Shown here: positions 24,860 to 35,635 of the stretch, in pieces
How the letters are laid out: each line of letters starts with the position of its first letter
Position numbering within the stretch: the stretch's first letter is position 1
Source: Dolomedes plantarius
Lineage: Eukaryota; Arthropoda; Arachnida; Araneae; Dolomedidae
Length of the DNA stretch: 64,000 bases
Direction: 5' to 3'
Assembly (NCBI GenBank): GCA_907164885.2
Contig: OU015496.1
Location: 168,174,690-168,238,689, forward strand
The notes under the pieces: generated by a model
Told to the model about the DNA's origin: nothing
Seen by the model: the letters and a program-made list of their open reading frames with translations, nothing else
The model's database searches: none
Translations under genes and position numbers: made by a program

Positions 24860-26557
24860 TGGTATAACGAAGAATTTCGTTATATTCCTTTTAGGTTACT
24901 AAATTAACATTAAATCTTAGTTAAATTAATTAAATACCTCAATTTGCTAGTTTTCCTAATAGTCACTTGCTTACTTAACTTGGTAAAAGTGTTTGAAAAA
25001 TAGCACAGTTTTATTTTTTTGTTCGTCCCCCCAAAGTGGGAATCTCGCTGGTTATCTCTAAGCTTAAGCTATTTTTGTGTTCTGGGAAAATAGCCCATTA
25101 AAATCAGTCCGTTTCTTTTGAAAATGCCCTGTGGATCTTTAGAATTGGATTCTTTTTATGTATCGGCTAAGTTTCTAAAGAGTGGATATTTAGACTTCCG
25201 GCAGTACGCTTAAATTGCACTGTTATTGCTATTTAAAGCCGCCGTTAATTTAAAGCCGTTCATTAATTTAAATTTGCCGATCGACCGTCACCTTGTGAAA
25301 TAACCGACAGCCTGTATCCATCTGTTAAAAAGCTTCCGGCACTTGCTAGCCATGGGAATCTGGCCACATGGGTAAGAGAAGACGCTTGCTAGTTATCTCC
25401 TTCTCTCTTCCAATTAAAAATTGCGCCTCCTACGTCACTTGAAGGCTTGACCAATAGGGTGTTCGCACCATTCGCGCTCTTCGCCGTTGGCGTTTGTCTT
25501 GTTCCGTTTTTGGCGATAAATCGCTCTACCCTGTTCTACCGGATATTCGTACGGTAGGAGCAAAAAACTGTCCGCCGATCCTGTACGCTGTCTCTCAGCT
25601 ACTTTTCCCTACGTTTGTGTGGCTTGGCGATTTTTCTAGTGTTCCTGTAACCCCTCTCCCCTGACTTCTCCTGCTTAATCGGTGGAAAAAATATAGAGTT
25701 ATATATATATATTTCGCCTGAGAGTAGGAACTCTTAAAATTCGGCTTTAAAAAGCTCCCGGGCAGACTTGGCTTTGCCATTTTCTGTCTTGGGAAGCTAT
25801 GGGTAATTAATTTGTGTTAGCTCATCTAGATGTCTGAGTTTTAGACCTGAACGGTCATTTTGTTGATTATAAGCTAATGTAAGCTTCGAGCTATTTTTGT
25901 GAATTTATATATAATAATCCAGACAGAAAAATAAATATTTTTTTTCTTATTTGAAATGCTTTGAAAGATTATTTTAGTTTACCAGCTTCTTCAGGCTTTT
26001 TTATGCTAACATTACAAGTGCTGACCTGTACTTTTTTTTTACGATCAATGCAAAGTTTGTACTATAATATCAGACGTTGACGTGCTAGTTTGAACTTAGG
26101 TTATCGCCGCAAACGTAGTGTACTTCCATCTCGTACGACACCGTCCTACTGATTGATGTACGGAGGAATCATCTTCTAGCATCTTTGATTTTTTACTGGA
26201 AGACTCTTATCATCCTGCCGAACTGTCGGTCTCCTTCTTCCGTGGATGAAACTTTTGTCGTGCTGCAGTGTATCGTGCCGTGTGGAACTTTTGTCCGAAA
26301 TTGTACTCCTCCAGATATCTCCGGGACAATTCTTCATTATTCTACATTATAGACTGATGTCTCAGCAATATTGCTTCTTCGAACTTGAGTGATCCCGTTT
26401 CTTCATTAAGACTTTCAGCGTCCATTTAGACTGATCAATGACTCCACCAATTTAGTCAACATTATAGATAGATGCCTGTTCCTCGTCTAATTTCTACAAC
26501 CTAATTGATGGTTCAACTCCACCTAAATATTCAACAGTACAGAATTCAACTGTACAG
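24860..26557. mobile_element. 1.7 kb insertion nested in Tc1 copy 2, possible solo LTR
   Basis: Comparison with copy 1 shows extra DNA between the transposase stop (TTACTAGGT, ending 24859) and the right inverted repeat (GTAGGTATCC or TAGGTATCC from 26557/26558). TAGGT is present at both edges (24855-24859 and 26558-26562), compatible with a 5-bp target duplication. The alternative is a TG...CA insert ending at 26556. It holds a TATA-like stretch near 25700 and an AATAAATA near 25932 but no protein frame. A large solo LTR is the best guess; the class is not proven. Confidence 0.55.
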
Positions 26558-26588
26558 TAGGTATCCCTAATTCAGTGGCACTTCAGTG

Positions 26589-27595
26589 TATTTGTAAACT
26601 GAAAAACAAAACGTTAAAACAACCAAATGGGAAATCCTTTACCAAATGACTAAATAATACCTCAATTAAATAAACTTGGCATGAATTAGAAAAGTATTAG
26701 CTAATTAACATTTACGATCGAATAAAACAGGAATATATATTGAAGGACTTTTTCGTTTCTTAATTATTGCTTAAAAGAGACATTTTCTTTCATTCTATTT
26801 TTTTTTGTCAGACCATGACAACCACTTATCATAATCTTTTATTCATGTCTATTAATTTCTAATTTATACCGGGCATTTTGTCCTTTTTACTTCTCTTAGC
26901 AAAAAATCATGCGGTTACTGAACCTGTCTCAAAGATTGAAGTTTTTATTCTTTCGATTTTACGAATAATATTTTCGTAAGAAAGAATCTTAGTCTCATGT
27001 TTGGAATATAAATTAAAATGTTCAAAACTAATTATGTTAAGAAAACGTACAATAATTCATTTGGAGAATATTATGGCAAATGTCTTTATTTGAGTGAATA
27101 ACAACATCCGGCTAGCTGAACATGGACTTTATTACACAAGACATCTTGGCATAAAAATTCACATACACCACTGACAATCACATGTTTTTAGAACACACAC
27201 GATTATCACATATTTACAGGAACACATGATTACATTGTAATATCAACTGTTTACATTTTACACCCCTTCACTAAATCGTCCAAGACACCCTTTTCTCTCT
27301 TTCCATTCCGAAGGGTCTATTATCAGTACTCGGAGGGGAACACGATTAGGGTCAGTGGGGACGAAAATTATATTTGTTAAAATATGTAAATCTCTTGATA
27401 TCTTAACTTTAACCACAGAGTGCGTGTTCGTCCAGCAGAAAAATCCCTTCATTCAGTAAAACGCACTACTAAATTATAATTGTTGTTGAATGAGTAAATA
27501 CCAATTAATGTATCTGTTGCACTTAACATTAATTGGTTCTTTTTTTCGGGTTAAGTTTTGATATCCCTTTGTAAGAACCGTCATTAAGGGGGTTA
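26589..27595. other. No gene seen
   Basis: AT-rich spacer between Tc1 copy 2 and Helitron C. Confidence 0.5.
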
Positions 27596-27643
27596 TCTAT
27601 ATATATAAAACAGTTCTGTAACTGACTGACTGACTAACTGCAC

Positions 27644-27908
27644 CAGGGCCGCCCAGAGACTTTACGGGGCCTGGGGCAAACTTCTGTTTGAGGGCCCCAA
27701 AAAATCTGATTATTCGAACTTTTTTTGGGGGGGAGGGCTTTTTTCAGGAGATTATTTTGAATTTTGAAGTACGGTCACGTTTCAGAATTTTCTTTCGGAG
27801 AAAATCCAATAAATAAATTTAAAAAACATTTTGGGGGGGGCCCTTCCGGCAGTTGGGGGCCTAGGGCAAAGTGCCCCAGTTGCCCCTCCCCCCCTCTGGG
27901 CGGCCCTG
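27644..27908. mobile_element. hAT-type MITE inside Helitron C
   Basis: A perfect 15-bp inverted repeat, CAGGGCCGCCCAGAG at the left and its complement at 27894-27908, with an exact 8-bp duplication AACTGCAC at 27636-27643 and 27909-27916. The duplicated bases belong to the Helitron, so the MITE is the younger insertion. The interior is rich in G and C runs and is non-coding. Confidence 0.95.
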
Positions 27909-28540
27909 AACTGCACAGACCAAACCACACAGACAAAGCACAGACCAAACCACTGGACCTAAAGGGCTGAACTTTTCCATGGCGATTGTTCTTATAGTGA
28001 AGGGGTGCACTAAGAGAGATTTTTGAAAATTTCTTCTTAGATTTTTAAAATTTAAATTTTTAAGCTGTTTTAGTAACTTTTTTTAAGTTTGCATTTGAAA
28101 TAATAATCTGAGGGTTATAAAATTTATATCACGAGAGAGATCATAAAAATTCCTTTAAAATGAAATTTTTTCGAATCTTTACCTCCATTTTGACTTTAGA
28201 TCAATTTTTAAAGATTAATTTTTAGAATTTAATTTATTAAATGCTGATCACGTGATTTCTTTGTCTGGTACTTTAAATTAATTTATCGTCAAGTGCATAA
28301 CAACGAAATAGACAAAAAAATATTTTTTTCTTGCTAATGCGGCAGATGATTGGAAATTATAAAAAAATATTAAAATACAGTAAAAGGTATGTTCCTCAAA
28401 GTGTACTATAATAACTCTACTATATTCTTTATTATGTTCTATTAGATTTAATTTAAATATTTTCTTCTACGTTATTTTGTCTATAAAAATATCCGTTACG
28501 ATTATTTTATAAATATATTTTTTTGTTTTTTTTTACATCA

Positions 28541-28677
28541 ATTGCACACATTGATCGTTGTATTTATTATAAGTATATTCCTACATATTTTTAGCATTGA
28601 TTGCACACATTGATCGTTGTATTTATTATAAGTATATTTATACATATTTTTAGCATTGATTGCATACATTGACCGTT
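28541..28677. repeat. 59-bp minisatellite within Helitron C
   Basis: ATTGCACACATTGATCGTTG begins units at 28541 and 28600, with a partial third unit at 28659 (ATTGCATACATTGACCG). The other Helitron copies have a single or diverged unit here, so the expansion is specific to this copy. Confidence 0.9.
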
Positions 28678-28725
28678 GTTTTTCATTTGAATGTACTCCG
28701 TGGCGAAGTACGGGTTTTTAGCTAA

Positions 28726-28805
28726 TATGTGTATGTATATGTATATGTATATGCATATGTATATTTATATTTATATGTACATACATTCATACATACATAC
28801 ATACA
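28726..28805. repeat. GTATAT/CATA microsatellite
   Basis: Degenerate six-base and four-base repeats (TATGTATATG, then ACATACATAC) directly follow the Helitron 3' end. Confidence 0.8.
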
Positions 28806-29125
28806 TATATTCATTCTTAGGACAGTAATCTTGAGATGCATGATATCCCACCCCATAGAGAAAAGATTAAAAAAATTTCCCTTACGTGTGTCGTTTGCTT
28901 CACTAATTTTATTATTATATCTTTCCTTACAGAAAACTTCATCTTTATAAAAACATTATTTTATACATTGTAAGTTCTTTCCATATTTTCTTTTCCTATG
29001 GTAACAAAATGTGGCAATAATGAAATTAAAATGAGTTCAAGAAAAATTGTTAACAAACGTTCACTTATATTTTCATTTTTTTTCTTTTTGACTTATTTCA
29101 GTACTTCAAAGAAATGTTAGAAATA

Positions 29126-30622
29126 CACTAGTTATCAAAAATTAAGGAAAAAAACCCAAAAACAGGGATAGCACGTTCAGAAGTAGTGCAATATTTGAAT
29201 ATGTTGTTAAGTAAAAGGTGCTGAACAATACTACACTTCGCTAAATAGTGGCGCTGCAGTCGGAATACGTCATTTGCGAGGAGCATAAAAGTGCATGTCT
29301 CAGAGCAAGGTGACAATTGTTGCTGCGAGGCTGAGATTAGACATCTGGCATTGCCAAATTGTAACAATGACATCCAGGCATCATTTGATCGAAGAACTGC
29401 GATGGCGAGCTATTGGGAGACTAGAGGCAGGACAAAGTCAGACAGAAGTGGCCAGATGGCTAAATGGGAGTCCGTATGTGGTTCATAGACTTTGCCAACA
29501 ATTTCTAACCATGGATTCGGCATCCAGGATCTTCAGCCAAGGACGGCCATACGCTAAGACGAATGCCGATGACCGCTATTTGTCATTATGCGCACGAAGC
29601 AATAAAACAGCAACTCAGTCTGAACTCCGTCTGAACAGATACTCACTCGCTGCAAGCTCCGGAAGGTTGGTATCAACATCAACCGTATACAGAAGGCTTC
29701 ACGAAGGTGGTCTTTTTGAGTGGTGACCAGCCATTTGCGTCCCTCTCACGTCACCCCATAGGCGGGAACGTTTGCAGTAGGCACGTCAACATGTCCACTG
29801 GACGCGTGATCAACGGAGGGCTGTTCTCTTTACAGATGAGTCCAGGTTTAGCCTCCAAAGCGATAGTAGGCGTATTTTGATTTGGAGAGAACCTGAAACT
29901 CGTTTTCATCCCTCACACATCCATGAAAGAGATGCATACGGATCAGTCAGTGTCTGTGTTTGGGGTGGTATCTCTTTGGGTGAACGCTCAGACCTCCATG
30001 TCTTTACCCGTGGAAATATGAATGCTCACACCTATAGAAATAACATCCTTAAAGCTTATGTGCGCCCTTATGCCGGGGCAATAGGTGTTGCTTTCGTGCT
30101 ACAGGACAATAACGCAAAACCGCACAGAACTCGCGTCGTGGATATTTATTTTGAGCATGAAACAATTCAGCGCATGGAGTGGCCAGCTCGATCACCGGAC
30201 CTGAATCCTATCGAGCATCTTTGGGAAGCTTTAGGACGACGTAAAGCTGCTCTCAATCCACCTCCTAGGATCCTAGCCATGAATTCAAATGCTTTGCAAG
30301 AGCAATGGCTCTCACTTCCTACCGAACCCATAGACCGCCTAATTGACACCATCACACATCGCTGTATGTGCTGTATTGCTTCTCGGGGGGATCATACGCC
30401 ATATTAAAGGTACTTTTCCTATACCAAACTGACACATCCGATTTTTTTCATTGTATACATATGATAGTTCCTATAACACCATAATTGTCTAGCGATTTCT
30501 TTTATGCTATTTTATACCTACCTATGTGTTGCATAATGTGTATACGTTTCATTAAAATCTACGCGTAACTTTTTGAGTAATCGCTATTTTTGTGACTTTT
30601 CCTTAATTTTTTATAACCAGTG
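29126..30622 (+). mobile_element. Full-length Tc1-like element with DD35E spacing
   Basis: A 1,497-bp element. The left end CACTAGTTATCAAAAATTAA and the right end are inverted repeats of about 26 bp with two differences, flanked by TA at 29124-29125 and 30623-30624. It contains one transposase gene with in-frame stops but no evident frameshift, so it is an old but structurally complete copy. Confidence 0.9.
29367..30407 (+). pseudogene. Tc1-like transposase with two nonsense codons
   Basis: Reading from ATG 29367 (MTSRHHLIEELRWRAIGRLE) in a single frame to TAA 30405-30407 gives about 346 codons, the normal length for the family. In-frame stops are TGA 29724-29726 and TAG 29778-29780. The first half carries the helix-turn-helix (LRWRAIGRLEAGQSQTEVAR). 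The second carries LFTDESRFSL (first Asp), VLQDNNAKPH (second Asp) and SPDLNPIEHLW (Glu), with 35 residues between the second Asp and Glu. All three catalytic residues survive. It is read as one decayed gene rather than two short ones because both halves share a frame. An in-frame ATG at 29295 is an alternative, longer start. Confidence 0.88.
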
Positions 30623-30688
30623 TATTTGGTATAGCTAATAAACCTGGAATTATATTAAATGTTCCTATTCGTGATTTATTTAAAAAAA

Positions 30689-32087
<1,399 letters not shown>

Positions 32088-32115
32088 CAGAAGGTCGTTC
32101 GCACTTTATGGAAAC
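32088..32115. repeat. Left terminal inverted repeat, 28 bp
   Basis: Exact inverse of 33829-33856, with TA immediately outside. It also forms the last codons of the Rep-derived reading frame inside the element. Confidence 0.97.
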
Positions 32116-32554
32116 AATTTTCTAATTTATTTTTGCTGTTTGCATTTTGAGATAAAAATTTGGCAACTTCGTCTTCTACTGTTTTTATATCGTCTTTTAG
32201 ATCGTAATTTTTAGCTAAATTGATGCATTCTTTAAATTTGTTAGCACCGATAGTTGAAGAAGGAAGTAAACCAAATTCGGTGAACCCACCATTCTTTTTG
32301 CAGTAGTCTGTGGCTTCCTTCACAGATCCTTGAATCTTTTCCAAATGACAGCCAGGCAGAAGACGCTTGATGGTTGAAAACTTTGTATGGATCTTAAACG
32401 ATACAAAGCCTTGAAGATGGTGACGGCCGGTGTTGGAGCACGACTCCTTCCCATAAACTAAATACTCAACTTTGTCCCTAACACTGGCTAGAGGCTCCGT
32501 ATCCACGTCGAAAGACGTAAATCACCAATTTTTAGCACAAGCGTCGACAGACAT
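32088..32554 (-). pseudogene. Endogenous CRESS-DNA-virus Rep, endonuclease domain only
   Basis: This resembles the N-terminal HUH endonuclease half of Rep, which in circoviruses and relatives nicks the origin to start rolling-circle replication. A minus-strand ATG lies at 32552-32554. Landmarks: motif I (N-W-x-F-T) near residue 10, where the frame is interrupted by TGA at 32522-32524; motif II as HHLQGF at about residues 45-50; motif III as DYCKKNG, with the nicking Tyr near residue 84. About 155 codons lie within the element, then the frame passes through the left inverted repeat. No Walker A or B motif of the helicase half is present, whereas viral Reps run to roughly 300 residues. Apart from the one stop the frame is intact. 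It is an old viral fragment; Circoviridae-like is a guess from motif style. Confidence 0.88.
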
Positions 32555-32700
32555 CTTAACTGAACAAAGCAAGTAGTAAATATGAATAGTTACAATTATT
32601 ACGTTAAGTTATAACCGAACGTTAATTTGACGTAACTTAGACGTTTTAGATCGTCTTCTACTGTTTTTTTTTGGTTGCAATGTAAAATGAAAGATTTATT
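32555..32700. promoter_or_regulatory. Divergent intergenic region with origin-like motif
   Basis: Lies between the Rep ATG and the transposase frame, so any promoter here would serve both directions. It contains AATTATTAC at 32594-32602, which fits the NANTATTAC pattern of CRESS-virus origin loops. ACGTT-type words follow at 32601, 32619, 32630 and 32641, spaced 18, 11 and 11 bp and loosely like Rep-binding iterons. A proper stem flanking the nonamer was not found: only a 6-bp CTTAAC/GTTAAG pair with a long loop. In AT-rich DNA the nonamer may be chance. Confidence 0.3.
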
Positions 32701-33810
32701 TTGAAAATAGCTCATAAAATTGGTAGATGGCTCGAAAGTTACGTAACTCTGCTTTCCGATGAGAAATATTCGTATCAACAAATTATAAAGCGGTGTAAAA
32801 ATCACGGTCATGACATTTCAAAAAATGTTTTTTATAACAGATTAAATTTGAAAGGAAAAAAATGTCTAACTGAAAGTAAAAATGAAAATATGACCGCGAA
32901 ACCTCATCAAAAGACTGTTCAAACGCAGGTAAATATCAAGAAAGTGAAGCCTCTGATCCTAAAAGAAAATCCGCCAACTCAAAGATGCTTTGCATCAAAA
33001 CTAGGAATGCCTTCTGACACTGTAAAGTAAAATCCTTCATAAAGATTTGAAGTTAAAAAATATGTTTAAGTCTAAGTTCATCTGCTTTTGCAAAGCATAT
33101 TGCTGAAGGAAAATCAAATTGTAGAAAATTATATGAAAAATACCTTGCTACTGAAAAATGGAAATTTGTGGTAACACTTAATGAGGCATGGGTGTATTTA
33201 AGTGACTGTAATAAAAAAGATCAATTTTCTATTGCAAAACTGACGGGAATGACTACGAAACGGCTTCATCAGTGTACAGAAAAGTTCCCAAAGGGATTCA
33301 TGGCAGTTGCACGACTTTGTTACAAATTAAAAATATAAAAAGTCACAAGTAAAGCCAAAATTAATTCACTCTACCATCAGCAGAATATATTGGAGCAAAT
33401 TTTTTAAGAAGAAATTCCAGCCTTATATGGTAAGGACAATGATAAATTTGAGCTTCATATGGACAAAGCCTCTAGTCACACGTCTCAATCAGCTGCCGCT
33501 TATTTAGCAAAGAAAAAAATCAGAAACAGGAATAAAGTGAATCCCATTTAATGAAATACCCTTAAAATCACATGACGTTTTTCCAATGGACTTTTACGCT
33601 TTCGGTTTATTAAAACGAGCCTTCAGAAAACGGCATCCAAGAACACTGAACGGACTTTGGAAAACGGTCCAAGAGGAATGGGTTAACATTGGCATGGAAG
33701 TACTAAGAAAAAGTTTACTTTCATGGAAAATTCGAGCTAGAGCTATTGTCAAGGACAATGGATATCATATAGAAGTAAATCGCTGCAAAAAATATGGCAT
33801 TTATACATAA
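32701..33810 (+). pseudogene. Mariner-type DDE transposase, DD41D-like, decayed
   Basis: N-terminal helix-turn-helix region from 32701 (KIGRWLESYV, SYQQIIKRCKNHGHDISK), then a second DNA-binding block (VKPLILKENPPTQRCFASKL). Catalytic core: VVTLNEAWVY near 33168-33200, where the first Asp is replaced by Asn; HMDKASSHTS, with Asp at 33462-33464; and VFPMDFYAFGLLKRAF, with Asp at 33589-33591. The two Asp codons are 127 bp apart, so one base of indel intervenes and the gap is about 41 residues. The frame is broken near 33026 and several times between 33100 and 33545. The last part, 33586-33810, is open and ends 18 bp before the right inverted repeat. It is inactive, by both frame and catalytic residue. 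Confidence 0.85.
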
Positions 33811-33828
33811 AACTTAACCATCAAAATC

Positions 33829-33856
33829 GTTTCCATAAAGTGCGAACGACCTTCTG
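33829..33856. repeat. Right terminal inverted repeat, 28 bp
   Basis: Exact inverse of 32088-32115, followed by TA at 33857-33858. Confidence 0.97.
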
Positions 33857-33993
33857 TATTATGTTAAAAATTATATAAGTTTATGAAATTAAGCGAACGT
33901 TCTATATGTTTGCAATGGGGATGCTGCAAGAAATCTAGTTGAATCTCGTTTGCAAACCTATTTGGATCTAAGCATTTCCATACCACGTATTCC

Positions 33994-34051
33994 AGAAAAA
34001 GTTTACTTTCATGGAAAATTCGAGCTAGATATTGTCAAGGACAATGGATAT
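33994..34051 (+). repeat. Displaced duplicate of the transposase 3' region
   Basis: Matches 33706-33765 (AGAAAAAGTTTACTTTCATG onward) almost exactly with a 4-bp deletion, and lies about 140 bp outside the right inverted repeat. It is followed by a further short repeat of TGTCAAGGACAA. This is not part of the transposon unit and suggests a second, older fragment or a local duplication. Confidence 0.85.
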
Positions 34052-35115
34052 GTCAAGGACAAGGACATAAGTGTTTCCATATGAACTGTTACATTAATGA
34101 AGAATAGGAAATTAAAAATATTGCATGATTAGAGGCATAATTTAACTGACTAATCAAGCGCAAAAATCTTTAGTTAATGTTATTTTGAGTTTAGTTAATA
34201 TCACGTTGGGTCTATTCCTATAGTATTTGAAAGATCTTATTTTTTGTTGAATAAATTTCCTTATATATCGTAATATAATTAAAGGACACATAAAATTAAA
34301 ATATATATGTATATATTGCTGGTGTTTAATCTTCTCAGTAAACAAAGGTTTTTGTTCCTTTCAGATGAGAGATGATTCTTGACTATATTAATCTGCAACT
34401 AAAGACCGTTGAATAAACTGGTAATAATAAGCTTCATTTCAATTTATTTTTAGTACTGGGATTAATTATTACTGTGTAGACAGGCTCTATAGCAAGATAT
34501 ATTAAATTTCTTTTCTTTCAAAATTTCCCCGCTTTATAATGAAATAATAAATAGACATTTATTCATCATTTTCATTTATTGCGAGATTTTGTTATTTTAC
34601 ATTGGTATTATTACAGTACCAATGTGTAACTGTTTCCTATTGATTAGAAGTAGTAGCTTTTACCTCTCCTGATGTTTCTTGTAATTAGTCGCTCGGGTCT
34701 TCGAATAGTTGCTTTATGATTTATTATTTCGTAAAATAAACGATCTCAAAGGAATTTTCTTTTAAATATCAAGCATTTAATATCAGCAATATCAAATATC
34801 TTTTACCTGTTGTATGACGCTCCTTGATTCCTTTAAATGAAGGCATAAACATAGAATCTCAAAAGGCTTCAAAAGGTCAAAAGAAATTATGATGTGTTTA
34901 AAGTGTGTGTGTTATGATGTGTTTGATGTGTTTAAAGTTCCCTGTGATGGAAAAGATGTAGATATGTCAGATGACGTTGAACAACCGAGATCGGTTTGAA
35001 AGTTTATACGTGGCAGAATATAATACAATAAAAACCTAATTAACAAATCAAGGGGAAATTATGGAAGCTTCCCCTTCGAATTCCCCTTTCGATCTAAATA
35101 CATTTTAAATAAAAT
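34052..35115. other. No gene seen
   Basis: AT-rich spacer. Short GATGTGTTTAAAG direct repeats occur near 34890-34940. Confidence 0.5.
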
Positions 35116-35635
35116 TGTGTGTTAGCCTTGTAGGGTTCGCGTGTTGCTCAGATGCAAATTTCTGGTAGCGGCGCAGTGCAGGCCAGTCGAAGTGAGTTCG
35201 GAGCAGGTGTCTGGTCTATATAAGTGACACACGCTGAGTTGCCAAGAGCCCAAGAAGGGAGTGGAGATTTGTACGGCAGTGCGTTACGCTATTAGTAGAG
35301 ATACGAAAGAGTCGAGAAAAGTTAGATTGAAGGTGATAGCGGTATTTAACTGATAGAGCACGTATTAGTATTTATCCTAGGTGGCTGCACGAGTTCGATA
35401 GTTATTTCAGAGCCCGATGGTTACGGGTATTGTTAGTGAACGTATATTCTGCCTGAAAGAGTTCGTTACGACTTTAAAGTTCAGTTTCTTAGTACCGCAA
35501 GTTGCGGTACTGTTGTGTTATTATTTGAAGCCCCAAGTTGGTCTATGTTAGTCTACCTCTACGTAGAAAATAAAGGAATTATTTATATTTATGCCTATTA
35601 CTTTATAGTGTGCCTGGACCGTTAGAGGATTCACA
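35116..35635 (+). mobile_element. Possible solo LTR or promoter block
   Basis: About 520 bp of GC-richer DNA starting TGTGTTAGCC and ending TTCACA. It contains a clear TATA box, GGTCTATATAAG at about 35212-35223, and a polyadenylation-type AATAAAGG at about 35569. That order fits an LTR. No matching target duplication was found and no pol sequence is nearby. A host promoter with a non-coding first exon is the alternative. A short hairpin, GTACCGCAAGTTGCGGTAC, lies near 35493-35511. Confidence 0.4.

Larger units (their letters stand above)
23671..26588 (+). mobile_element. Tc1-like element, copy 2, with nested insertion
   Basis: Same family as the element at 17431-18650. It starts CACTGAAGTGCTACTGAATT after TA (23669-23670). 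Its right inverted repeat (TTCAGTGGCACTTCAGTG) is displaced to 26588, followed by TA at 26589-26590, because 1.7 kb of other DNA sits between the transposase stop and the right end. Without the insert the element would be about 1,220 bp. Sequence is nearly identical to copy 1 through the transposase. Confidence 0.9.
27596..28725 (+). mobile_element. Non-autonomous Helitron, copy C
   Basis: Starts TCTATATATATAAAAC at 27596 after an A, and ends CTAA at 28722-28725 before a T, consistent with insertion between A and T. A degenerate hairpin (CTCCGTGGCGAAG) precedes the end. It is longer than its relatives because of a hAT MITE (27644-27908) inserted near the 5' end and an expanded 59-bp repeat near the 3' end. 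No coding capacity. Confidence 0.85.
32088..33856 (+). mobile_element. Mariner-type transposon carrying a CRESS-virus Rep domain
   Basis: A 1,769-bp unit bounded by a perfect 28-bp inverted repeat beginning CAGAAGGTCGTTCGC (32088-32115 and 33829-33856), with weaker similarity a few bases further in. TA lies on both outer sides (32086-32087 and 33857-33858), the usual Tc1/mariner target duplication. Inside are two divergent coding remnants: a Rep N-terminal domain on the minus strand (32088-32554) and a DDE transposase on the plus strand (about 32701-33810), separated by about 146 bp. The transposase stop is only 18 bp from the right repeat, and the Rep frame runs into the left repeat, so both genes fill the element. 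D2-D3 spacing near 41 residues matches the DD41D group described for rosa-type mariners; that name is an inference. Confidence 0.9.
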
